A stretch of DNA of 64,000 nt from Solirubrobacter ginsenosidimutans (GCF_027587205.1 NZ_JAPDOD010000032.1:1-64000); one strand, 5' to 3'. Shown: positions 44,841 through 53,610, numbered from the stretch's first letter. Notes: generated from the letters alone by a model not told the origin. Made by a program: numbers and translations.

Positions 44841-46907
44841 ATGCGCTGCGTCCCGTCCGCGGGTCGCCGGCTCGCGGCTGCGTCCGCGCTGCTGGCCTGT
44901 GCCGTCGCTGTCCTCGTTTGCCTGCCCTCGCGAGCGCCCGTGCAGCGCGTTTCACAGCGGGCACCCCTTCATGCCGTCGCCGGGTTGGACGCCGCGGGGT
45001 ACCTCGCGGTCGCCGACCGTCTGCAGCGGCGGCTCGAGCCGCTCTGGGACGCGCGCCTTGGTCGCTATGAGCCTGGGCCGGGAGCGACCGACACCGAGGT
45101 CAACGCCGATCTCCTGCTCGTCCATTCGGTGGCCGCGCTGCAGGGGCATGATGGACCCACCCGCGCCGATGCTCGGGCGCGCTCGATCGCGCGGTTCCTC
45201 GTCTCCCCGGCGGTCTGGACGGACCGCCCGCCGTTGGGCGCCGATCCGCAGGTCACCGGGCCTGGGTGGGTCGCGATGCCGGGGAGGCCGAACCGGCACC
45301 TCGTGTTCGACGTCGAGGCGATCGACGGCCTCGTCCACGCGTACCTCGCGCGCGACGTGCTCCGGCTCGACGGGCGGACCGTCGCCCGGATCCGTGACGA
45401 GATCCATCGCGTCGCCACGAGCAGCGATTGGCGCTGGCCGGCCCTGCGGCTGAACCAGATCAACTGGTACTGCGCCGTGCTGGCCGCCGACGCGGTCGTC
45501 AACGCGAACACGTCCGCGCTCGCGGGTGGGATGGGCCGATACGTCGCCCGGTTCCTGGCGGGTGCCGCCCCCCAGGGCGCCAAGGCGGGCAACCTCGGGC
45601 CCGGGCTGCGGTTTCACTATCTGCCCGACCGCGGACTGCGCACGCGCTCGAACGTCGACTCGGCCGAGTACGCGAACATCGTCCTCGGCTTCTCGCGCTA
45701 CTACGGGCTGGCGCGTGACTCCGGCATGGCCGCCCCCGCGCAACTCGACCTGCTGCACGAGTGGGTCCGGCGGGTGCTCGCCGGCTACTGGACCCACAGC
45801 GGATACCTGAACTGGGACACCGGCTTGGGTTTCTCACGCTGGCATCAGCGCAAGAAGTCCGCGCTGTCGCAGCTCGCACTGATCGGCGTGGCGTCTTCCC
45901 CCGAGTTGCAGCCGACCGCGGCGTGGGGCGCGTGGGCGAAGTGGATGCTCGACCGCGGCCTGACCGGGTACGTCGCGCAGGTGGAGCGGGAACACGGGAT
46001 CCCCGCGGCACTCGCCTACGGCGTGAACGTCGTTCCGCAGAGCCGCGCCAACGCGTACCTCGCGGCCGCTCGATACGAGTCCAACGCCGCGCGAGCCCTC
46101 GAGGCCGGCATCGGGCGCCGGTCCGCGATCCGCCCGCCGGCGCTGTACTCGTTCGACCCCGACACCGGGCGGCTCGCCGTCACCACAGCCGCCTACAACA
46201 CCGCGATCGTGCCGGTCAACCAGCGCGCGATCCCGTACGGCGGCATCGACATCGCCCGCCTGTTCGATGCGCGGCAGGACGTGGCCGCGAACATCGGCGG
46301 GTCGGGCGCGGCGTCGTTCGGCCTCACCGCTCGCGTGGGTGGGCGGGTCGCGTTGCGGACCCAGTACGGCGATCGCGGGTTCAACGCGGGTGCGACGCCG
46401 TTGCGACTGACCCGCGCGCCACGCGGCGCCGGCGTGAGCGGGACCGACACCAGCCGCCGCGCGTACGCCGGGCCGTTCACCGATCTGCGGGCGAGCGGTG
46501 AGGTGCACGACCACGGGATCCGCGCGACCACGCACTACCGCTTCACGCCGGGGTGGATCGAGGCCCGTTGGACGCTGCGCGCCGCGACGGACGTCGACCC
46601 CGTGACCACGTTCCCGAGTTGGGGGTCCCGCGCGCACGTCGTCGCGACCTTGCGGGACGGCCGCATCGTCACCCTCGGGGCGGGTACGCGTCCGCTCGCG
46701 AGCGTCCGTTCGCTGCACATCGTGAGTGAGCACAGCGGCTATCAGGTGCTCCCGCTCGCTCGGCCTGCCGGCGCGCTCATCCGCCTCGTGACACCGGCTC
46801 CCCAGCCCGCCGACCCGCACCCGGGCCCGACGGTCGAGATCGTGCTCGCCACCGGCCGGACCGCGTCCTTCGCGGCGCGCATCATCATCGACGCCCCGCC
46901 TGCATGA
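44841..46907 (+). CDS. Secreted protein of unknown function, possibly carbohydrate-active
   Basis: A 688-residue protein with an N-terminal signal/anchor (ASALLACAVAVLVCLPS). The middle 350 residues are helix-rich with aromatic clusters (LNQINWYCAVLAADAV; STEYANIVLGFSRYYG-like pattern; YWTHSGYLNWDTGLGFSRWH) resembling alpha/alpha-toroid folds of lyases and glycosidases. The last 230 residues are beta-rich (FRFTPGWIEARWTLRA-like). This layout is like heparinase or alginate lyase enzymes, but I see no conserved catalytic motif, so the function stays open. A good ribosome binding site (GGAGGAGG) precedes the ATG. The 3' end overlaps the convergent DUF559 gene by 23 bases. Confidence 0.7.
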   Translation: MRCVPSAGRRLAAASALLACAVAVLVCLPSRAPVQRVSQRAPLHAVAGLDAAGYLAVADRLQRRLEPLWDARLGRYEPGPGATDTEVNADLLLVHSVAALQGHDGPTRADARARSIARFLVSPAVWTDRPPLGADPQVTGPGWVAMPGRPNRHLVFDVEAIDGLVHAYLARDVLRLDGRTVARIRDEIHRVATSSDWRWPALRLNQINWYCAVLAADAVVNANTSALAGGMGRYVARFLAGAAPQGAKAGNLGPGLRFHYLPDRGLRTRSNVDSAEYANIVLGFSRYYGLARDSGMAAPAQLDLLHEWVRRVLAGYWTHSGYLNWDTGLGFSRWHQRKKSALSQLALIGVASSPELQPTAAWGAWAKWMLDRGLTGYVAQVEREHGIPAALAYGVNVVPQSRANAYLAAARYESNAARALEAGIGRRSAIRPPALYSFDPDTGRLAVTTAAYNTAIVPVNQRAIPYGGIDIARLFDARQDVAANIGGSGAASFGLTARVGGRVALRTQYGDRGFNAGATPLRLTRAPRGAGVSGTDTSRRAYAGPFTDLRASGEVHDHGIRATTHYRFTPGWIEARWTLRAATDVDPVTTFPSWGSRAHVVATLRDGRIVTLGAGTRPLASVRSLHIVSEHSGYQVLPLARPAGALIRLVTPAPQPADPHPGPTVEIVLATGRTASFAARIIIDAPPA

Positions 46908-47772
46908 CCGCGTGAAGCGCGGCGCGCACCGTCTCCGGCTCTCGCTCGATCTCGAAGTCGGTGAACCGCAGGACGTCGTAGCCGCCGGCCTTCATCGCCC
47001 GGTCGAGCCGCGCGTCCTTGCGTCGCGCCCGCGGGCGGTCGTGGCCGCCGCCGTCGACCTCGACGACGAGCCGGTGGTCCGTCCAGACACAGTCGACCTC
47101 GAAGCCGAGCAGCCTGACGTTGATGGCCGGCTTGGGGAAGCGGTCCCGGATGAGCGCCTGAAACGCGTCCTCCTTCCCGCTCTTCGTACCCGCGCTGCCG
47201 GCGAGATGCATGTGAATGGCCTCGTCCAGACGATCCAGGTGATGGCGACCGTTCGCCCGCGCCATCGCCGCGCGCGTCTCACCGATGCTGAACCACCCAC
47301 GGAACGCGGCCTCGTAGATGACGTTCGCGAGTTGCTCGGCGCTCAGATGGTCCGTCAGGTCGACAAGGGTGCGGGGAACCGTGGTGACCGGAATGCCATT
47401 GCGGCGGGTGAGGTCCCGTGGCTGGAGCCGGGCGCAACGGTGCACCCGCACACCCGCGATCCGCACCTTTCGCGGCGCTACAACTGAGATCACCGGCGCC
47501 GGAAAGCGGCTGATGCGACAGAGCCTCGCCGCGCAGAATTCGCTCAACGCCGCGCCATCGCCGGCGGCGAAAACCGCCGCAAGGCATTGCGCCTCCCACG
47601 ACAGCGCCATGTGTCCGACCGCGTGGACTCCGTGGTGCACTCTGTGCAGCGAGCCCTTCGCCCGGCGCTTGCTCGCGGCGCTGCTGCTCACACCGAGCGC
47701 CTGTAGGTCTCGCGTCCGGACGAGCCCGTGTTGCCTCGCCGCTATCCGTGCCAGTTCCGCGTCCGTTCCCAC
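46885..47772 (-). CDS. AbiEi-antitoxin-like/DUF559 domain protein
   Basis: A 295-residue protein. The N-terminus has the wHTH and linker seen in type IV antitoxin AbiEi-like proteins (ELARIAARQHGLVRTRDLQA; VRVHRCARLQPRDLT; RRNGIPVTTVPRTLVDLTDH). The C-terminus is a DUF559 domain (VVEVDGGGHDRPRARRKDAR; YDVLRFTDFEIE), related to very short patch repair/restriction endonucleases. It is a common solitary gene in actinobacteria; no AbiEii toxin gene is adjacent. The start is the GTG at 47772, since upstream in-frame sequence is low complexity. Confidence 0.8.
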   Translation of the reverse strand: MGTDAELARIAARQHGLVRTRDLQALGVSSSAASKRRAKGSLHRVHHGVHAVGHMALSWEAQCLAAVFAAGDGAALSEFCAARLCRISRFPAPVISVVAPRKVRIAGVRVHRCARLQPRDLTRRNGIPVTTVPRTLVDLTDHLSAEQLANVIYEAAFRGWFSIGETRAAMARANGRHHLDRLDEAIHMHLAGSAGTKSGKEDAFQALIRDRFPKPAINVRLLGFEVDCVWTDHRLVVEVDGGGHDRPRARRKDARLDRAMKAGGYDVLRFTDFEIEREPETVRAALHAVMQAGRR

Positions 47773-47860
47773 ACCCGCACTGTTCCGCGGGCCGGTGTAC
47801 GGAACAACACGCGTGTGTTCCAAATCTGTGCCAAGTCTGTATCGACTTTGCGCAGGTCCA

Positions 47861-47911
47861 GGGGGTGGGGTCAAAAAGCTTCCTATGCGGACGCCTTTTG
47901 ACCCCACCCCC
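47861..47911. repeat. Perfect 16-bp inverted repeat, REP/MITE-like, at an MFS gene's end
   Basis: GGGGGTGGGGTCAAAA (47861-47876) and TTTTGACCCCACCCCC (47896-47911) are exact inverted copies separated by 19 bases. The right arm and spacer lie inside the coding end of the MFS gene at 47883, whose last residues (GGWGWGQKASA) come from it. This could be a terminator, but the length, the coding overlap and the sharp boundaries look like a repeated palindromic unit that may occur elsewhere in the genome. Confidence 0.65.
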
Positions 47912-48959
47912 ACCCTCCGACCGCGCGCCACGCCGCCGGCACCTGCAGCGCCGTCATGACCAACAAGACGATGATCGGCCACGTCCACCCGCCGCTCGCA
48001 TCCCGCACCGCGCCCACAAGCGCGGGACCGGTGGAGGCGATCAGGTAGCCGACCCCCATCGCCATCGCGGTCATGCCCGCCACCTGGCCCGCGTCGCGCC
48101 CGCGCAGGACCGGCAGGATCAAACCCAGCCCCAGCGCGCCGCCCTGCCCGATCCCCAGGAAGACCATCCACAAGAGCGCCGCGTCCGGCGCGAGCAACAC
48201 CCCGAGCAGGCCGGCGAGCGACGTCCCGACGATCACCGCAAGGAGGTGCGTCTGCGTCGGGCGCCGCGCGGCGAGCACCGGGATCGCGAACGCCGGCGCG
48301 ATCTGGACGAGCTGGGTCAAGCCGGTCAGGAAGCCCGCGGAACCCTCGGAGAAGCCGTGGCTCTCAAGGATCTCCGGCAGCCACGTGATGATCGAGAAGA
48401 ACGCCATCGACTGCAGACCCATGAACACGGCGATCGACCACGCCATCGGCGAGCGCCACAGCGGCGCGCCCACCGGCGCCGGAACCGGGTCGTGGGCGCG
48501 CACCGCCAGCGGCAGCCAGACGACGGCGGCGGCCAGCGCCGGCACGGCCCAGATCGCCAGCACCGGCTCCCACCCGCCGAACCAGTTCGAGAGCGGGATC
48601 GCGGTGAACGTCGCCACCGTCGCGCCGGCCACGAGCGACATCGAGTACGCGCCGGTCAATACGCCCGCGCGCGAGGGCGCCCGCGCGCGCACCAGCGCGG
48701 GCACCACGACCTGCGACAAGGCGATCGCCGCCCCCGCGATCAGCGTGCCGAGATACAGCGGCGCGATCCCGCCGAGCCCGCGCAGCGCGGTGCCGAACGC
48801 TGTCACCAGCGCCGCGACCACGAGCAACCGCTCGACCGGGTACCGCCGCGCGATCCGCGGCCCGAGCTGCGCCAGGGCGCCCAAGCACAAAAGCGGCCCG
48901 GTCGTCAGGAGGCCCGCCGCCGCGGCGGACAGTCCGAGATCCGCCCGGATGTCCGACAA
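47883..48959 (-). CDS. CynX/NimT-family MFS transporter, start uncertain
   Basis: About 358 residues from a TTG at 48959, with 11-12 membrane helices (APLYLGTLIAGAAIALSQVV; ITWLPEILESHGFSEGSAGF). Substrates of this family range from cyanate to nitroimidazole-like and aromatic compounds. In-frame upstream sequence encodes the first helix with the family NLRP motif (LAFAVVLTGLNLRPLFGSLP), but no ATG, GTG or TTG precedes it in frame before the pfk gene. A CTG start, a lost start codon or a damaged gene would explain this. The C-terminus runs into a 16-bp inverted repeat. Confidence 0.75.
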   Translation of the reverse strand: MSDIRADLGLSAAAAGLLTTGPLLCLGALAQLGPRIARRYPVERLLVVAALVTAFGTALRGLGGIAPLYLGTLIAGAAIALSQVVVPALVRARAPSRAGVLTGAYSMSLVAGATVATFTAIPLSNWFGGWEPVLAIWAVPALAAAVVWLPLAVRAHDPVPAPVGAPLWRSPMAWSIAVFMGLQSMAFFSIITWLPEILESHGFSEGSAGFLTGLTQLVQIAPAFAIPVLAARRPTQTHLLAVIVGTSLAGLLGVLLAPDAALLWMVFLGIGQGGALGLGLILPVLRGRDAGQVAGMTAMAMGVGYLIASTGPALVGAVRDASGGWTWPIIVLLVMTALQVPAAWRAVGGWGWGQKASA

Positions 48960-49026
48960 CAGCGGCGGCAGGCTGCCGAAGAGCGGCCTCAGGTTGAGGC
49001 CGGTCAGAACGACCGCGAACGCTAGC

Positions 49027-50055
49027 TCAGCCGAAGAAGACTTCGGCCGTCTCGTAAAGGTCAGCGTCCACCAGCTTGGGCTCGGCGATGGCCTCGGCGA
49101 GCGGCACGCGCTCGATCCGGGTTCCGCGCAACGCGACCATCTTGCCGTAGTCGCCCTCGCTGATCGCGTCCACGGCGGCCACGCCGAAGCGGCTGCCGAG
49201 CACGCGGTCGAACGCGAGCGGGGTGCCGCCGCGTTGGATGTGGCCGAGGATCGTCGTGCGCGACTCGAAGCCCGTCTTCTCCTCGATCTCCTTCTCGAGG
49301 ATGATCCCGATGCCGCCGAGCCGCACGTGCCCGAAGGAGTCCGTCGTCTGGTGCTGCGTGAGCAGGCCGCCGTCCTTGGGCGTGGCGCCCTCGGCCACGA
49401 CGACGATCGAGAACGTCGCCCCGTTCGCGTGCCGGCGCTTGAGGTGGTCGCACACCTCGTCGATGTCGAATGGCCGCTCCGGGATGAGGACCACGTCGGC
49501 GCCGCCCGCCATCCCGGAGTAGACGGCCAGCCAGCCGGCGTGGCGACCCATGACCTCGCACACCAGCACGCGGTTGTGCGACTCCGCCGTGGTGTGCAGG
49601 CGATCGATCGCGTCCGTGGCGATCTGCACCGCGGTCTGGAAGCCGAACGTGAAGTCGGTCGCGTTGAGGTCGTTGTCGATCGTCTTGGGTACGCCGACGA
49701 CCGGGATGCCGTCCTCGTGCAGCTTGCCTGCGACGCCGAGCGTGTCCTCGCCGCCGATCGGGATCAGGGCGTCGAGGCCCTGGGTCTCCATCGCCGCCTT
49801 GACCTTGTTCAGGCCGTCTTCGACCTTGTACACGTTGGTGCGGGACGACCCGAGGATCGTCCCGCCGCGGTGCAGGATGCCGCGCGTCGAGTCGCGGGTG
49901 AGCGGCATCGTGTCGTTGTTGAGGACGCCGGCCCAGCCGTATTTGAACCCTACGAACTCATGTCCGTGGGTGTCGACCCCCTTGCGCACGATGGCCCGGA
50001 TGACCGCATTGAGCCCGGGGCAGTCTCCGCCCCCGGTGAGCACGCCAATTCGCAT
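49027..50055 (-). CDS. 6-phosphofructokinase, predicted pyrophosphate-dependent
   Basis: A 342-residue PFK of the A family. The phosphoryl-donor loop GVLTGGGDCPGLNAVIRA and the substrate motif PKTIDNDLNATDFTFGFQTA are typical. At the two positions that decide donor choice the protein has Asp104 (in PIGGEDTLG) and Lys124 (in GVPKTIDND), where ATP-dependent enzymes have Gly. In characterised actinobacterial enzymes, such as that of Amycolatopsis methanolica, this pair marks pyrophosphate use. It then acts reversibly in glycolysis and gluconeogenesis. The MMPL exporter gene lies 12 bases upstream on the same strand and could be co-transcribed. Confidence 0.9.
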   Translation of the reverse strand: MRIGVLTGGGDCPGLNAVIRAIVRKGVDTHGHEFVGFKYGWAGVLNNDTMPLTRDSTRGILHRGGTILGSSRTNVYKVEDGLNKVKAAMETQGLDALIPIGGEDTLGVAGKLHEDGIPVVGVPKTIDNDLNATDFTFGFQTAVQIATDAIDRLHTTAESHNRVLVCEVMGRHAGWLAVYSGMAGGADVVLIPERPFDIDEVCDHLKRRHANGATFSIVVVAEGATPKDGGLLTQHQTTDSFGHVRLGGIGIILEKEIEEKTGFESRTTILGHIQRGGTPLAFDRVLGSRFGVAAVDAISEGDYGKMVALRGTRIERVPLAEAIAEPKLVDADLYETAEVFFG

Positions 50056-50067
50056 AGGCGCATGAGG

Positions 50068-52254
50068 TTAGGCATGGACGGGCTCGGGCGCCTTGTCGTG
50101 TTCCCATTTCGGCAACCAGTGCAGCGAGCGCGGGAGGTACCAATTGCGCTCGCCGAGCAGCTTCATGGCCGCCGGAAGCAGGACCGCGCGCACCAACGTG
50201 GCGTCCAGCAGGATGGCCACGGCAAGGCCGACGCCCATCTGCTTGAACTCGATCATCGAGAGCGACGCGAAGATCGCGAACACCGCGACCATCACGACGG
50301 CCGCGCTGGTGACGACGCCCGCCGTGGCCTTGATGCCGTGCGCGACGGCCTTGTCGGTGCTCATCCCGCCGTCGACCGCCTCGCGGATGCGGCTGATGAT
50401 GAACACGTGGTAGTCCATGCTCAGACCGAACAGGATCACGAACAGGAAGAGCGGCAGCCAGGACGTGATCCCGCCCACCGAGCGGAAGTTCAGCAGCCCC
50501 TCGAAGTGGCCGTACTGGAAGACGTAGGTGAGGATGCCGTAGGCGGCGCCCACTGAAAGCAGATTGAGCACGATCGCCTTCAGCGGCACGACGATGCTGC
50601 GGAAGGTGACGAGCAGCAGCAGGAACGCGAGCCCGAGCACGAACGCGAAGACGATCGGCAGGCGGCTGTTCATCTTGTCGTTGAAGTCCTTCGAGCCGGC
50701 GGTCATGCCGGTCACGTTGGTCTCGGTGCCGGAGACGCGGCCGATGGTGGCCGGGATCGTGGTGTCGCGCAGCTTCACCAGCGCCGCGTCGGAGCGGTCG
50801 TCGGTGCCGTTGCCGGGCAGCGGGATCGAGACGATCGCCACCTGCTTGTTCGGGCTGATCAGCACGCTCGTCGGGCCAGAGGCGGTGGCCTTGAGCTGCT
50901 CGATCCCCTTCGTCACGTCCGGGCTCGTCACGTCCTTCGCCTGAACCACGGCGAGCGCGGGCAGCGGGCCGCCCGGGAACGCGGACTGGATGCGCTCGTA
51001 GGTCTGCATGATCGGCAGGTCGTGCGGGAGGCCCGCGGTGCCGGGGTTGATCGTCTTCATGTTCAGCGCGGGGAGCGCGAGCACGACCAGGATGCCGCCG
51101 GCGGCGATCACCGAGACGACGGGCTTCGCGAGCGCGCGGTCGATGACCCAGCCCCACACGCGCGACTCGCCGTGATTGCGATGACGCAGGCGGCCGAAGT
51201 ACGGCACGCGGCCCTTCTCGACCTTGTCGCCGAGCTTGGACAGCACCGCAGGGAGGACGGTGACGGAGCCGATGATCGCGACCGCGACGACGAGCATCGT
51301 GCCGACCGCGAAGCTCGTGAAGACCGCGTTGCCCGCGAGGAACATGCCGGCCATGGCGATCATGACGGTGACGCCGGAGACGAGCACCGCTTGCCCTGAG
51401 GTGGCGGCGGCGAACTCGAGTGCCGCTTCCGAGGACCGTCCCGCGTCTCTCTCCTCCATTTTGCGCCGCAAGTAGAACATCGAGTAGTCGACGCCGACCG
51501 CGAGGCCGACGAGCAGGATCACGCTGTTCGCGGATTCCTCCATCGGGAAGATCTGGCTGATCGGACCGACCAGGCCGAGCGTGCCGACGACGGCCGTGAT
51601 CGCCAGCAGGAGCGGCACACCGGCGGCGACCAGTGCCCCGAACGCGACGATCAGGATGATCAGCGTGATCGGGAGGCTGAGGAACTCCGCGCGCTTGAAG
51701 TCATCGTCCAAGGAGGCGCCGAGCGCCTTGTCGGCGGACGCGTCACCGAACTGCTCGATCCGCAGGTCGGGATGCGCCTTCTGGACCGCGGCGGTCGCGT
51801 TCAGCGAGGGGACGACTTTGTCGTCGAGCTGCTTGTCGCCGGGAATCGAAAACGTCACCAGCGCAGAGCGACCGTCCTTGGAGATCTGGCCTTCGTTGCC
51901 CTTCGCGTACGGCGAGGCGACGTCGATGACGTCGCGCGAGTCCTTCAGCTTGGCTACGACGTCCTTGACCGCGATCTGGAACTTCGGATCCTTCGCGGTG
52001 AGCTGGCCGTCGCGGCCTTGAACGAGGACCTGCTCATCGGCCTTGTCCGGGAAGTCGGCGGCGGTGATCGCCTTGTCGGCGACGCGCGAGGAGCCGTTGC
52101 CGGAGTCGTCGTCGGACAGCGTGTTGGTGCCGATCGCCCCACCGAGGACGAACGCGATGACGACGAAGGCCAACCAGCCTCCGATGGCGATCTTGCGGTG
52201 CGTCGCGCTCCAGTAGCCGGCGCGGGCGGCGAGGTTTCTCTTCTTCGGCGGCAT
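50068..52254 (-). CDS. MMPL/RND-family membrane exporter
   Basis: A 728-residue protein of the actinobacterial MMPL family (lipid or drug exporters, proton-driven). There are two repeats of one plus five membrane helices, each followed by an extracytoplasmic porter loop. The conserved motifs are VGLAVGVDYSMFYLRRKMEE near the centre of the first half and LFGLSMDYHVFIISRIREAV in the second. The Asp-Tyr pairs are expected in the proton relay. The substrate is unknown; with no lipid genes nearby it cannot be inferred. A 25-residue membrane peptide lies upstream. Confidence 0.9.
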   Translation of the reverse strand: MPPKKRNLAARAGYWSATHRKIAIGGWLAFVVIAFVLGGAIGTNTLSDDDSGNGSSRVADKAITAADFPDKADEQVLVQGRDGQLTAKDPKFQIAVKDVVAKLKDSRDVIDVASPYAKGNEGQISKDGRSALVTFSIPGDKQLDDKVVPSLNATAAVQKAHPDLRIEQFGDASADKALGASLDDDFKRAEFLSLPITLIILIVAFGALVAAGVPLLLAITAVVGTLGLVGPISQIFPMEESANSVILLVGLAVGVDYSMFYLRRKMEERDAGRSSEAALEFAAATSGQAVLVSGVTVMIAMAGMFLAGNAVFTSFAVGTMLVVAVAIIGSVTVLPAVLSKLGDKVEKGRVPYFGRLRHRNHGESRVWGWVIDRALAKPVVSVIAAGGILVVLALPALNMKTINPGTAGLPHDLPIMQTYERIQSAFPGGPLPALAVVQAKDVTSPDVTKGIEQLKATASGPTSVLISPNKQVAIVSIPLPGNGTDDRSDAALVKLRDTTIPATIGRVSGTETNVTGMTAGSKDFNDKMNSRLPIVFAFVLGLAFLLLLVTFRSIVVPLKAIVLNLLSVGAAYGILTYVFQYGHFEGLLNFRSVGGITSWLPLFLFVILFGLSMDYHVFIISRIREAVDGGMSTDKAVAHGIKATAGVVTSAAVVMVAVFAIFASLSMIEFKQMGVGLAVAILLDATLVRAVLLPAAMKLLGERNWYLPRSLHWLPKWEHDKAPEPVHA

Positions 52255-52320
52255 AGTGCCGAAGGCTCTCGCGTGGCCGGTCGCGCGTCACTCGCGCTCA
52301 CCGGTCGATGGGCCTGAGGC

Positions 52321-52344
52321 GCCCCACCGAGACGTCGGTGGGGC
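52321..52344 (-). terminator. Hairpin between the 25-residue peptide gene and the MMPL gene
   Basis: GCCCCACCGA (52321-52330) and TCGGTGGGGC (52335-52344) form a perfect 10-bp stem with a GACG loop. It follows the stop of the small membrane-peptide gene on the minus strand by 18 bases and precedes the exporter start by 66, so it can separate their transcripts. Confidence 0.65.
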
Positions 52345-52362
52345 TAGCCATAGGCGGCCTGC

Positions 52363-52440
52363 TCAGAGCACGAAGATCAGGAGCAGGATGATGATGATCA
52401 GAAGCAGCGTCCCTACACCGATGTACATGGCAACGGCCAT
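52363..52440 (-). CDS. 25-residue hydrophobic membrane peptide
   Basis: From an ATG at 52440 the frame reads MAVAMYIGVGTLLLIIIILL and ends in LIFVL. It is a single, nearly perfect membrane-spanning helix without charged residues, followed by its own hairpin terminator. The lack of other frames and the neat size suggest a true small membrane protein. Similar tiny hydrophobic ORFs occur in relatives as far as I recall; the function is unknown, perhaps membrane stress or accessory to the MMPL exporter. A chance frame remains possible. Confidence 0.55.
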   Translation of the reverse strand: MAVAMYIGVGTLLLIIIILLLIFVL

Positions 52441-52468
52441 ACCCCCGGCTATCAGGGACTAGTCAACG

Positions 52469-53203
52469 TCAAGTCCCGCTGACGTCCGACGGCGTGCTCG
52501 GCGTCGAGTCCTCGGTGCCGTTCTCGCCCTTCTTGGCCCGCGGCTGCCGGTTGACGACCTCGCAGCTGCCGTTCGGGTTCTGCGCCGTCGCGTCCGCGAT
52601 GACGTCCTTGAAGTCCAACAGCGCGGTGTCCACGCCCGGCCCGCAGTCGATCACGTCCGCCTCGCCGTCGCGGGTCTTGAACGTGTCATTGCCCTCGCCG
52701 CCGTGCAGCACGTCGGCCAGCGTGTCGTTGCGCCCGTGCACGTCCTTGCGCGCGAGCGCCCACAGCGTGTCGTCCCCGGCCTCGCCCCAGCTCTCGTCAC
52801 GCCCACGCCCCGCGTAGATCGTGTCGTTGCCCGGTCCGCCGTATTGCTTATCGCCGCCGGGCCCGCCGCCCATCAGGTCGTTGCCGTCCTCGCCATACGA
52901 CGTGTCGTTGCCGTCGTGGCCCCAGATCCGGTCGTCGCCGATCCCGCCGTGCAGCTCGTCCGGCCCACGCCCGCCCCAGATGCGGTCGTTGCCCTCGTTC
53001 CCGTTGACGATGTCTGCACCACGGCCCGCCCCGATCTGGTCATTCCCGGCCAGGCCATTGATCGTGTCGGCCTGTCTCGAACCGCGGATCCGGTCGTTCC
53101 CCGGCGTGCCGTCGATCTGCTTCGCCTGCGCCGTCGCTGTCAGCCCAATGGCCAGCGCGAGCGCGAGCGGAAGAACGGTGCGCTTTGCGGTTACATTTGA
53201 CAT
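52469..53203 (-). CDS. Secreted calcium-binding (RTX-like repeat) protein
   Basis: A 244-residue protein with a signal peptide (TVLPLALALAIGLTATAQA) and then about ten nonapeptide-type repeats of the GNDxIxGGxGxD form (GTPGNDRIRGSRQADTINGL; GNDRIWGGRGPDELHGG; GPGNDTIYAGRGRDESWGE). These build a calcium-loaded beta roll outside the cell. No catalytic domain is attached, so it may be structural or adhesive. The start at 53203 with ribosome binding site GGTAGGG is preferred over the long upstream frame. Confidence 0.85.
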   Translation of the reverse strand: MSNVTAKRTVLPLALALAIGLTATAQAKQIDGTPGNDRIRGSRQADTINGLAGNDQIGAGRGADIVNGNEGNDRIWGGRGPDELHGGIGDDRIWGHDGNDTSYGEDGNDLMGGGPGGDKQYGGPGNDTIYAGRGRDESWGEAGDDTLWALARKDVHGRNDTLADVLHGGEGNDTFKTRDGEADVIDCGPGVDTALLDFKDVIADATAQNPNGSCEVVNRQPRAKKGENGTEDSTPSTPSDVSGT

Positions 53204-53330
53204 TGCCCTACCTCCGGGCTCAAATCGGTTGACGCCTCCGTGAAACCGGCTCGAACCGCCAAGTTGCGGTCTTGAGCCTGGCCCCGCGGCTCGGGCCCGG
53301 TGGTAGGGCGCTATTCTTCTCACGCGCCCG

Positions 53331-53404
<74 letters not shown>

Positions 53405-53415
53405 TAGGACGCAGA

Positions 53416-53438
53416 AGCCTCGCAAATGCGGGGCTTTT
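53416..53438 (+). terminator. Rho-independent terminator after tRNA-Asp
   Basis: AGCCTCGC (53416-53423) and GCGGGGCT (53428-53435) form an 8-bp stem with one T-G pair, followed by TTTT. It lies 12 bases after the tRNA 3' end and is a standard terminator for the tRNA transcript. Confidence 0.75.
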
Positions 53439-53457
53439 GTCGTTAAGGGACAGCTGG

Positions 53458-53610
53458 CTACGCGGCATCTCGGACGCCCTCCGCGTCCACATAGCTTCCA
53501 AGCGCTCGCGGGTTGTTGTCGTGCGCGTCCAGGAGTTCGCGTTCATACGCGTCCGCGCCGGCGACCAGGTGGCCATACGTGCGGTCGATCATCTTCACGG
53601 AGGTGCCTAT
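53458..53610 (-). pseudogene. C-terminal relic of a tyrosine recombinase (integrase)
   Basis: The minus-strand frame ending at 53458 contains RIGTSVKMIDRTYGHLVAGA and DAYERELLDAHD. This is the last part of phage-type integrases, including the nucleophilic Tyr in DRTYGHL. Everything before it, including the catalytic Arg and His-x-x-Arg boxes, is missing. It directs towards tRNA-Asp, like an integrase next to its attachment site. It is the left-hand relic of a second, old integrative element. Confidence 0.75.
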
